From Neotamlana sedimentorum (lineage in GTDB: Bacteria > Bacteroidota > Bacteroidia > Flavobacteriales > Flavobacteriaceae), in contig NZ_JTDW01000001.1 of NCBI RefSeq assembly GCF_000943565.1, forward strand, positions 62,001 to 126,000: a stretch of 64,000 bases of DNA. Reading direction: 5' to 3'. The notes under the pieces are model-generated. The model was not told where the DNA came from. It was given only the letters and a program-made list of their open reading frames with translations, and did not search any database. Of this stretch, positions 26,601 to 33,677 are shown one piece after another (within the stretch, counting starts at the first letter, position 1; each line of letters starts with the position of its first letter). A program made the position numbers and the translations under genes.

Positions 26601-26972
26601 CCCTTTAATAAGGCGTTCTTCTTTTTTTATTAACGACGATGTGTGTTTTTTAATTTTAGCTGTTGTTAATAAAACTTGATTGTCTTGTATGATATATTGG
26701 ATTTTTGAGCTTTTAAAAAGTATATCCAATATTGTATTTATAGATGCGTTTTTTACACGAATACTAGCTTTTTTTTCTACATCAATTTTTGAAGTATTAT
26801 AAATAATCCGAAAACTACTTTGGTTTTCAATAGACTTAAATATAGTGGTAAGAGGTACATCTTTGTAATTTAAATTAATAGTGTTGTTCTGTGAATTAGC
26901 AACAGTATTAAACACCATTAATAGTATAAAAATAAGCGATTTATAAATTGAAAGGGTTGGTTTTATTCTCAT
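23625..26972 (-). CDS. susC: SusC/RagA TonB-dependent transporter with STN signalling domain
   Basis: A 1115-residue outer-membrane transporter. In order: signal peptide (to about 28), an STN signalling domain ([19 protein letters not shown]), a carboxypeptidase-D-like barrel-entry domain ([26 protein letters not shown]), a plug with the TonB box region and the SusC landmarks DGVIMSEE and [28 protein letters not shown], then the beta-barrel to the end ([12 protein letters not shown]). The STN domain lets it talk to the FecR anti-sigma protein encoded upstream. The imported substrate is not known; it may relate to the peroxidase downstream. Confidence 0.94.
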   Translation of the reverse strand: [1115 protein letters not shown]

Positions 26973-26994
26973 AAAATATAGCTAGTTTTAGCTT

Positions 26995-28125
26995 TTAGTT
27001 TGTTATTTCTATAGTAGTGTTATTCTTTCTGTTAAAATTAAAAGGTGTGTCATACTTTAATAAATTCAAGAAGTGCTCTATACTCGAAGTTTTAAAGTTT
27101 ATAGTTCCAGAAAATTTTTCTGTAGCAAGTTGTTTGTTCTTGTTTATTATTTTAACTCCATAAGCACGCTCTAGTTTTATGGTTAAGTCTTTAAATGTTT
27201 GATTTTTAAAAACTAAGTCGCCATAAACCCAAGCTATATAAGGTGAAATATCGGTTGCTGTTGTTGTGAATTTGTTGCTATTAATATTTAAACTAGATTT
27301 TTCGTTGGGTTTTAGTAATGTGCTGTTTTTAGGGTTGTTGTTTTGAGTAAGCTTTACAGAGCCTTCAACAAGTTCGCAATGCGTGGTTAAATCGTCTGGA
27401 TAAGCACTTAGGTTAAAGGTTGTACCTAGAACATTTACGTTTACAGATTGCGTATTCACTTTAAAAGGACGTTTAGTGTCTTTAGTAACCTTAAAAAAGG
27501 CTTCACCTGTTAAAAAAACTTGCCTAGGGTCGTTTAAGTTAAACTGAGTAGGATATTTAAACTCGGTACCAGCATTTAAGTGCACAATAGTTCCGTCTGA
27601 TAGTGTTAGCTTAAAGGTTTTTCCATAGGGTACTTTAATAGTGTTGTACGTTAATGTTGTTTTAGTATTATTTGGGGTGTATACTATTTCGTTAGCATTT
27701 TGCTGTCCTATAATTTCACCATTTTCATTTACAATAGTTTTGTTTTGATCTGTTTGAATTAAATTGATGTCACCATTTTCATTTTCAATAACGATACTAT
27801 TTGTAACCGTGTTTGTATTTGTTAAAATAGTTTTTATAATAAAGGTTATGCCAAGAAATACTATTAAAACTGCAGCATATTTAAGGTAGTTGAATCGCTT
27901 TTTCTTTTCAAGAGATTTAATTTCATTTTTGATGTCTTGAAAATTATTTTGGTCTGACAGTAAACTAGAATTAGTCTGGGTAAGAAGCCAAGTTTTTTTT
28001 AGTTCTATAAATTTTGCTTTGTTTTCTTCTGAAGTTTCAATCCAATTAAAAATAATTTCAACCTCCTTTTCTGAAGCTTGGTTGTCCAGATATTTATATA
28101 TTAATTCTAAAATCATTTTACGCAA
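26995..28125 (-). CDS. FecR-type anti-sigma sensor
   Basis: A 376-residue single-pass membrane protein. The cytoplasmic N-terminus (ELIYKYLDNQASEKEVEIIFNWIE) binds the sigma factor. A membrane helix follows (FNYLKYAAVLIVFLGITFII). The periplasmic part has the FecR domain (VPYGKTFKLTLSDGTIVHLNAGTEFKYP, QVFLTGEAFFKV, FKVNTQSVNVNVLGTTFNL) and a C-terminal DUF4974/STN-binding domain. It sits between the ECF sigma gene and susC, the standard order for cell-surface signalling. Confidence 0.93.
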   Translation of the reverse strand: MRKMILELIYKYLDNQASEKEVEIIFNWIETSEENKAKFIELKKTWLLTQTNSSLLSDQNNFQDIKNEIKSLEKKKRFNYLKYAAVLIVFLGITFIIKTILTNTNTVTNSIVIENENGDINLIQTDQNKTIVNENGEIIGQQNANEIVYTPNNTKTTLTYNTIKVPYGKTFKLTLSDGTIVHLNAGTEFKYPTQFNLNDPRQVFLTGEAFFKVTKDTKRPFKVNTQSVNVNVLGTTFNLSAYPDDLTTHCELVEGSVKLTQNNNPKNSTLLKPNEKSSLNINSNKFTTTATDISPYIAWVYGDLVFKNQTFKDLTIKLERAYGVKIINKNKQLATEKFSGTINFKTSSIEHFLNLLKYDTPFNFNRKNNTTIEITN

Positions 28126-28240
28126 AGTTTCGTTTGTTGAAATTGTTAAAAGGAAAATGATAAATTCATCCTTTCTTTTTCGGGTTTGTAGTTAGTACCC
28201 GCTGGAAGATAAATACCCTATTGTATTCGTAAGTTTTTTG

Positions 28241-28837
28241 TTAAAAAAGTAAAAAAGCGATTAATATTGAAGGTAAATAATCTGAAAGTTTTGTTTTTAA
28301 AATGTTTAAAGCTTTTGTTATATGTGCTTCAACAGTTTTTATACTAATATTAAGTTCTAGGGCTATTTCTTTATTTTTTTTGTTCTCAAACCTTTTTTTT
28401 ATGAAGATTTCTTGAGTTTTATCTGGAAGTTCGTAAACAGATTGAGTAATTAAATTTTCAAGCTCTGTTAGCGACATAGTGTCGAATTTCATAGCGTTTA
28501 AAACTTCAATATTTAGTTGTTTTTCCTTGTCGTTTAACGTTTGATTTTTATATTTTTCTTTTACTTTTTGATGGCGTATGGCGTTTAAGCATTTAGATTT
28601 TGAATAAGTATATAAAAAAGATTTAATACCATTTAAGCTATCTATTTTTTCTTTATTAAGCCACAGATTAACAAAAGCTTCTTGTGTAATATTCTTAGCT
28701 TCGTTTTCATTATATACAAATTGTATGCAAAAGCCAACGATGTGGTTGTAGTACTTGTTAAAAAAGTGTTCGAACGTACGTTCGTTACCAGATTTAAATT
28801 GTTTTAAAAGTAATATGTCATCATCTGTTCTATGCAT
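28241..28837 (-). CDS. ECF RNA polymerase sigma factor, FecI-like
   Basis: A 198-residue sigma-70 factor of the Bacteroidetes extracytoplasmic group. Region 2 contains KSGNERTFEHFFNKYYNHIVGFC and NEAKNITQEAFVNLW. Region 4 contains LPDKTQEIFIKKRFENKKNKEIALELNISIKTVEAHITKAL. It should activate the FecR-SusC-SusD operon when released. Its own promoter lies only a few bases upstream (28853-28860), so the leader is very short. Confidence 0.92.
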   Translation of the reverse strand: MHRTDDDILLLKQFKSGNERTFEHFFNKYYNHIVGFCIQFVYNENEAKNITQEAFVNLWLNKEKIDSLNGIKSFLYTYSKSKCLNAIRHQKVKEKYKNQTLNDKEKQLNIEVLNAMKFDTMSLTELENLITQSVYELPDKTQEIFIKKRFENKKNKEIALELNISIKTVEAHITKALNILKTKLSDYLPSILIAFLLF

Positions 28838-28860
28838 TGTCTACCGGTAGGACAAAAGTA
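28838..28860 (-). promoter_or_regulatory. promoter and dyad at the sigma gene start
   Basis: On the minus strand, TACTTTTG (28853-28860) matches the TAnnTTTG element. It is followed by TTGTC-type arms in a near-perfect dyad (28837-28855, centre TACCGGTA), directly against the start codon. Transcription would begin only a few bases before the ATG. Confidence 0.5.
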
Positions 28861-28899
28861 GTGAATTTTTGTTATTTAGAATGATTTTTAATAATGAAA

Positions 28900-29757
28900 T
28901 TATTTTCTACTTCGAATACTCTCAATAATTACTGTTAATAAAATTAAACTACCTCCTATATAGGTGTTTATATTGGGTTTTTCGTTTAAAAATATAAAGG
29001 CGAGTATTATTCCGAATATAGGTTGTAGGCTGCTAATTATACTAGCGGTACTTACCGAAAAATGTTTAAAACTGCTAACAAGCATGGTGTGGCCAATAGC
29101 TGTTGTAATTAATGCAAGCATTATTAAATACGGATATTGCGTACTTATATTTTGGGTGTCGAATAAAAATACTACTGGAAATAATACAATGCTAATTACT
29201 ACCAATTGGTTAAACATAATGCTTTTTCCTGAGTATTTTGATATCAGTTTTTTTGAAATTATGTTTCGTAAAGCATAAATCAATGCCGACAGCAAACCAA
29301 ACAGAATGGCTTCAAAGTAAGTGTTTTCTATACTAAATTCTGGTGATAGAATATATAAACCTAAAAGCACAATTAAACTTAAAAGTATATATACAGGATC
29401 GAATTTAACTTTTATAAAAATAGGTTCTATTAGTGCGGTTATCATTGGGTAAGTAAATAACGATAACATGCCAATAGCAACGTTTGATAATTTTAAGGCA
29501 TAAAAATAAGTTATTAAATGTCCTGCAAAAAATAATGCGCTAATAACAAGAGTTACATAATCTTTTTTCGAGCCTAACTTTAAATTTACTTTTTTAATAG
29601 AGTAAAAAATAAAAAGGCAGAGGCTTGCAAGAATACAGCGAGACCATATTATTACAGGTGGATCTAGGTTTATAAATTTTCCTAACGGACCAGAGGTGCT
29701 TAAAAGCAGAGTTGATAATAATAGAAAAAGTAAATTTTGATAGTTTGTATTTTTCAT
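28900..29757 (-). CDS. EamA/DMT family transporter
   Basis: A 285-residue permease with ten hydrophobic segments arranged as two EamA halves. Landmarks are LSTSGPLGKFINLDPPVIIWSRCILASLCLF in the first half and ALITTAIGHTMLVSSFKHFSVSTASIISSLQPIFGIILAFIFLNE in the second. Such proteins export or import amino acids or other metabolites by proton exchange; the substrate is not predictable. It stands alone, with a GC-rich repeat just upstream of its start. Confidence 0.9.
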   Translation of the reverse strand: MKNTNYQNLLFLLLSTLLLSTSGPLGKFINLDPPVIIWSRCILASLCLFIFYSIKKVNLKLGSKKDYVTLVISALFFAGHLITYFYALKLSNVAIGMLSLFTYPMITALIEPIFIKVKFDPVYILLSLIVLLGLYILSPEFSIENTYFEAILFGLLSALIYALRNIISKKLISKYSGKSIMFNQLVVISIVLFPVVFLFDTQNISTQYPYLIMLALITTAIGHTMLVSSFKHFSVSTASIISSLQPIFGIILAFIFLNEKPNINTYIGGSLILLTVIIESIRSRK

Positions 29758-29770
29758 TGAAGTTCTGCTT

Positions 29771-29883
29771 TGCGTTAGCGATAGAAACGGATAGCTTTTG
29801 GCGAGCGGCCGCTTTGAGCCAAAACTAGTAGTGTATAGCGCGACCCCGCCTGATCCCGAAAGCTATCGGGAGGGGTAACGCCC
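29771..29883. repeat. GC-rich palindromic interspersed repeat
   Basis: About 113 bases of much higher GC than the surroundings between the EamA and dipeptidase genes. It is built of nested inverted repeats: outer GCGTTA (29772-29777) with TAACGC (29876-29881), inner TTTTGGC (29796-29802) with GCCAAAA (29818-29824), a perfect AGCGGCCGCT (29804-29813), and CCCGA/TCGGG (29855-29870). I recall very similar blocks scattered between genes in other Flavobacteriaceae, so it is probably one copy of a REP-like family. Only this copy was seen in the window. Confidence 0.6.
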
Positions 29884-29888
29884 AAATT

Positions 29889-31277
29889 TTATTTATTTAA
29901 TGCTGTAAAATATTTATAGAAATACGGTATGGTTTCTATGCCTTTTAGGTAATTCCAAACTCCAAAATGCTCGTTAGGCGAGTGTATGGCGTCGCTGTCT
30001 AACCCAAAGCCCATTAAAATGGTTTTGCTTTTTAGTTCTTGCTCGAAAAGCGATACAATAGGTATACTACCACCGCTACGCTGAGGTATTGGGATTTTTC
30101 CGAAGGTTTGTTGGTAGGCTTTACTTGCGGCTTGGTAACCTATGCTATTTATTGGTGTTACATAACCTTGTCCGCCATGGTGTGGTGTTACTTTTACTTT
30201 TACTGCATTTGGAGCGATGCTTTCGAAGTGTTTTTGAAATAATTCTGTGATTTCTTCCCAGTTTTGATTAGGAACCAAGCGCATGGATATTTTTGCATAA
30301 GCTTTACTTGCAATTACGGTTTTGGCACCTTCACCTGTGTAGCCACCCCAAATACCATTAACATCTAGGGTTGGACGAATGGAGTTGCGCTCGTTGGTGC
30401 TGTAACCGGTTTCGCCGTAAACAGCCTCAATGTTTAAAGCCTTTTTATAGTTTTCTAAAGAAAAAGGCGCTTTTGCCATTTCTGCGCGTTCGGCATCGCT
30501 TAGGTTTTCAACTTTATCGTAAAAGCCAGGAATGGTTATATGGTTGTTTTCGTCGTGTAACGAAGCAATCATTTTAGTTAATATATTTATTGGGTTGGCA
30601 ACTGCGCCGCCGTAAAGCCCTGAATGTAAATCTCTGTTTGGTCCTGTAACTTCAACTTCAACGTAACTAAGTCCGCGTAATCCCGTTGTTATTGATGGTA
30701 CATCGTTAGCAATCATGCCTGTATCGGAAATTAAAATAACATCGTTTTTTAACTTCTCCTGGTTGTTTTTTACAAAAGTTGCTAGGTTTGCACTGCCTAC
30801 TTCTTCTTCACCCTCAATCATAAACTTTACGTTGCACGGTAGCTCGTTATTTACGGTCATAAACTCTAAAGCTTTTACATGCATGTACATTTGGCCTTTA
30901 TCGTCGCAGGCCCCGCGTGCAAAAATTGCACCTTCGGGGTGTAGTTCGGTTTTTTTAATAACGGGTTCAAAAGGCGGAGAATCCCATAAATTTATTGGAT
31001 CTGGTGGTTGTACGTCGTAATGTCCGTAAACCAAAACAGTTGGTAGGTTTGGATCTATTGTTTTTTCGCCATAAATAATAGGAAATCCATCGGTTTCGCA
31101 AATTTCTACAGTGTCGCAACCGGCTTTTTCGAGACTAGTTTTTACAACATTGGCCGTTTTTAAAACGTCATTTTTATAGGCAGAGTCTGCGCTAATAGAC
31201 GGTATTTTTAAAAGTTCGATTATTTCGTTTAAAAAGCGCTCTTTATGTTCAGTAATGTAGCTTTGTATGTTTTGCAT
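29889..31277 (-). CDS. M20 family dipeptidase
   Basis: A 462-residue metallopeptidase of the M20/CNDP-like group, about the usual length. Zinc-site motifs are VLVYGHYDVQPPDP (His and Asp), FARGACDDKGQ (bridging Asp), IEGEEEVGS (catalytic and metal Glu) and a final AIHSPNEHFG (His). A dimerisation insert lies in the middle (LRGLSYVEVEVTGPNRDLHSGLYGG). It is cytosolic, with no signal peptide, and probably hydrolyses dipeptides. It is divergent from the tRNA-Leu gene. Confidence 0.92.
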   Translation of the reverse strand: MQNIQSYITEHKERFLNEIIELLKIPSISADSAYKNDVLKTANVVKTSLEKAGCDTVEICETDGFPIIYGEKTIDPNLPTVLVYGHYDVQPPDPINLWDSPPFEPVIKKTELHPEGAIFARGACDDKGQMYMHVKALEFMTVNNELPCNVKFMIEGEEEVGSANLATFVKNNQEKLKNDVILISDTGMIANDVPSITTGLRGLSYVEVEVTGPNRDLHSGLYGGAVANPINILTKMIASLHDENNHITIPGFYDKVENLSDAERAEMAKAPFSLENYKKALNIEAVYGETGYSTNERNSIRPTLDVNGIWGGYTGEGAKTVIASKAYAKISMRLVPNQNWEEITELFQKHFESIAPNAVKVKVTPHHGGQGYVTPINSIGYQAASKAYQQTFGKIPIPQRSGGSIPIVSLFEQELKSKTILMGFGLDSDAIHSPNEHFGVWNYLKGIETIPYFYKYFTALNK

Positions 31278-31339
31278 AATTAAATTAAGAAGATTGTTTT
31301 CAAAAGTATTAAAAAAAGTATGTTTTTAATGATTATAGG

Positions 31340-31369
31340 TTTGCAATTTAAAAATCTTGATTATATTTG
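31340..31369 (+). promoter_or_regulatory. tRNA-Leu promoter
   Basis: TTTG (31340-31343) and TATATTTG (31362-31369) are separated by 18 bases, a textbook Bacteroidetes primary-sigma promoter. The tRNA begins 37 bases past the -7 element. Confidence 0.8.
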
Positions 31370-31405
31370 CATCCCGATTATTGATAGTAATCGGAAATAC
31401 ATAAT

Positions 31406-31487
31406 GCGGGCGTGGTGGAATTGGTAGACACGCTAGACTTAGGATCTAGTGCCGCGAGGTGTGAGAGTTCGAGTCTCTCCGCCCGCA
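31406..31487 (+). tRNA. tRNA-Leu, anticodon UAG
   Basis: The acceptor arms GCGGGCG (31406-31412) and CGCCCGC (31480-31486) pair fully, with discriminator A at 31487. The anticodon stem is CTAGA/TCTAG around the loop CTTAGGA, so the anticodon is TAG (Leu, reads CUA). A long variable arm (GTGCCGCGAGGTGTG region) marks a class II tRNA, and the T arm reads GAGTTCGAGTCTC. CCA is not encoded. The 3' end is the attachment site of the 11.6-kb element. Confidence 0.95.
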
Positions 31488-31490
31488 CGA
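31475..31490 (+). other. left attachment site (attL)
   Basis: CTCTCCGCCCGCACGA, the 3' end of tRNA-Leu plus three bases. The same 16 bases recur at 43064-43079. The copy here is part of the intact tRNA, so integration leaves the tRNA functional. Confidence 0.85.
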
Positions 31491-31501
31491 TTAAAAAAGT
31501 T

Positions 31502-31534
31502 AAAACCTCTGACAGTTAATTTGTTAGAGGTTTT
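31502..31534 (+). terminator. terminator supplied by the element behind tRNA-Leu
   Basis: AAAACCTCT...ACA pairs with TGT...AGAGGTTTT around a GTTAATT loop, followed by a T-rich stretch. It lies 15 bases past the tRNA and inside the element. It replaces the host terminator, which now sits beyond attR (43087-43115). Confidence 0.75.
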
Positions 31535-31626
31535 TTGTTTTTAATCTAGGCAACTATTAGGCAACAAATTGATTATAATGTTAATTGGTAAAAAACTATC
31601 TTTATAAAAATTATCAGTCTAGTTTT

Positions 31627-31767
31627 ATGGAAACATCAAAATATTTAAACAGTAAAGAAACCAAAAAAAGATTGAAAATCTCATCTTGTGAATTGATGCA
31701 TATGCGTGTGGAAGGAAAAATCAAATACTTTAAAAAGGGAAATGCTTATTTTTATAAAAATGAATAA
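31627..31767 (+). CDS. 46-residue helix-turn-helix (MerR/excisionase-like) protein
   Basis: Small DNA-binding protein. From the ATG at 31627 it reads METSKYLNSKETKKRLKISS, then CELMHMRVEGKIKYFKKGNAYFYKNE, the HTH_17 pattern with a wing (K-I-K-Y-F...A-Y-F-Y). An earlier ATG at 31585 would add 14 residues without family resemblance. It ends seven bases before the broken DUF4007 gene. It may be a recombination directionality factor or a regulator of the island. Confidence 0.6.
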   Translation: METSKYLNSKETKKRLKISSCELMHMRVEGKIKYFKKGNAYFYKNE

Positions 31768-31774
31768 ATAAATT

Positions 31775-32315
31775 ATGTCTGTATATTTTCACGCAAACTT
31801 TAATCTTAATAGAAATATTTTATCAGGAATATTGAAAAGATTAATTCAAGAACCTAAATTAAATGATGCTCAAATAGCTGAACAATTTGAATACAAAGCA
31901 CCTTTTACCAAACGTTATAAATCTTGGCTTAGAAAATGTGGAATTCTTGAAAATTCACGAGAAGTAAGTAAGATTAACTAAGGATGGAGAAGAAATTTAT
32001 TCGAAAGATTCTGAACTGAATAAATTAGATACTTTAAATTTTATGTATAACTTCTTGGTACATAGTCAAGAAAATGCTGAAGTTTGGATTTTTTTTCATC
32101 ATACATTTTTACCAAATAATAAGAAATTTACTAAACAGAATTATCAGAAGCGATTTCGATGAAATTAATGCCTCATAATCCAAGTCATTTAGCTAAAAAT
32201 GCTCCAATGATTAAAGTAATAACAAAAGTTTTAATTGACAGTTATATTTCTAAATCAGCATTTGGACAACTTGATTAAATTAGAAAATGGAGTGTTTTAT
32301 CGAAATGATGTCTAA
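31775..32315 (+). pseudogene. frameshifted and shortened DUF4007 gene
   Basis: Three consecutive reading frames carry pieces of one protein. Frame 1, from ATG 31775, reads FHANFNLNRNILSGILKRL and KAPFTKRYKSWLRKCGIL, then stops at 31981. A second frame takes over at about 31977 (LTKDGEEIYSKDSELNKLD, then ENAEVWIFFHHTFLPNNKKFT) and stops at 32162. A third piece, read from 32159, gives MPHNPSHLAKNAPMIKVITK and ISKSAFGQL. A last shift near 32271 gives LIKLENGVFYRNDV and a stop at 32315. The order and motifs match DUF4007, a family that I recall being linked to phosphorothioation loci. About 180 codons remain versus roughly 280-300 in full-length proteins, so part is also deleted. Confidence 0.72.
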
Positions 32316-32324
32316 AGCATAAAG

Positions 32325-33677
32325 TTATAAGCCATTTTTGAGTTTTTCTAATTCTAAATATCTTTTGTCATCTTTTTTACTTATGGGAGGCCATATTGCT
32401 AAACTCATTTCTAATTCAAAATATTTTTTCCCTCTCTGATTAAAAGAATACTTATTAGTATCTGTAATATCAAGACTTCTTATTTCCTTTAAATATTTTT
32501 CATAAAATATTTCTTTAGATTTTTCATATCCTAAATTAGACAAAACACCTTCTTTTTTTAGAATTTCAATTAAAATATTCAATAAGGCTTGATATCCAAC
32601 TGTTGTGTGTAGGATATTTGTTGGGATATTATTTTTATCAAAATCCCAACATGAAATGCCTTTTTTGCTAAAAGTGTTTCTTACTTCATGAAAAAAGAAA
32701 AATAATATATCAGAGATAACAGAATCTTTATCATTTGAGTAATAGTTTCTAAAAGGTAATACTTTGGTTGAGCCAGGACTTCTATTTAATAAATCCTTTC
32801 TTTTCTTGTATCTATCATTTTCAGATTCACGTAAATTTTCAGAGATTAAACTAACAATTGATTTTACCATTGTAGCTTGTGAAAGAGGAGGTGTGTTGTT
32901 TTTGCTATATGAGCCTCCATAGAGCTTTATTCTTTTGTAAAAGGGGGAGCTTGAATGACCATTTAGGCTTAAAACAATTTCTAATGCTGTTTTTTGCGGG
33001 GTATCGTCAGTGTCAAGTCCAAAAAGACTATAAACTAAACTTTGAGAAACTCGTTTTTGCGTTCTATTTATAGTTGAAAAAATCATAGCTTGATACTCTA
33101 AGGTCTTGTCAATAAAGAAAGTTACTACTAACTCAATTTTGAGTAAATCATTTAATCTTTCTTGAAAATAAATTAATCTATCATTAAGGTTTTTATTTTC
33201 GCTTCCTCTTAAAGTTTTTATGAGTGTATCTATATCATTTTTAAGTCTACTTATTGCCACCTCAATACCTCTAACTCTGTGTTGTCCATCTATTATAGAT
33301 ATGTAAACATCGCCTCCATCCTTTTCAATTTCTTTAAAAACCTTTTTATCTAATACAACTTTAACCCTATCTTCATCAACTGAATATTCTTCAATTACTT
33401 CTTTAGGTATATGTAAAACTATGTTTGTAGGGAATGTTGCGTCAGGGTCATTTACTAAAAAGTCGGCTATTTTTTGAACTCTTGAATTTTCAATATTTCT
33501 TTGTATTTGTTGATTATAAATTGGCTCTTCTTGTTCATCATACCCAACAATTAACCGTTCTGTATATTTTGTAAACTTGAAAATATTTTCTATTGAATAA
33601 ACTCCAATTAGAAAATCTTGCTTGTTTTGTCTAACAGGCATGGCATTAATAAATCCTAGATTTTCTATTACTTCCAT
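32325..33677 (-). CDS. dndB: DndB-like DGQHR-domain protein
   Basis: A 450-residue protein with the DGQHR motif at residues 130-134 (SIIDGQHRVRGIEVA) and the linked STINRTQKRVSQSLVYSLFGL block near 207-227. DGQHR proteins include DndB, which in studied systems represses the dnd operon and tunes how densely phosphorothioates are placed. It is the last gene of this operon, whereas dndB is usually first in dndBCDE operons. Its start overlaps the membrane-protein gene by ten bases. It converges with the DUF4007 remnant, with nine bases between them. Confidence 0.82.
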   Translation of the reverse strand: MEVIENLGFINAMPVRQNKQDFLIGVYSIENIFKFTKYTERLIVGYDEQEEPIYNQQIQRNIENSRVQKIADFLVNDPDATFPTNIVLHIPKEVIEEYSVDEDRVKVVLDKKVFKEIEKDGGDVYISIIDGQHRVRGIEVAISRLKNDIDTLIKTLRGSENKNLNDRLIYFQERLNDLLKIELVVTFFIDKTLEYQAMIFSTINRTQKRVSQSLVYSLFGLDTDDTPQKTALEIVLSLNGHSSSPFYKRIKLYGGSYSKNNTPPLSQATMVKSIVSLISENLRESENDRYKKRKDLLNRSPGSTKVLPFRNYYSNDKDSVISDILFFFFHEVRNTFSKKGISCWDFDKNNIPTNILHTTVGYQALLNILIEILKKEGVLSNLGYEKSKEIFYEKYLKEIRSLDITDTNKYSFNQRGKKYFELEMSLAIWPPISKKDDKRYLELEKLKNGL

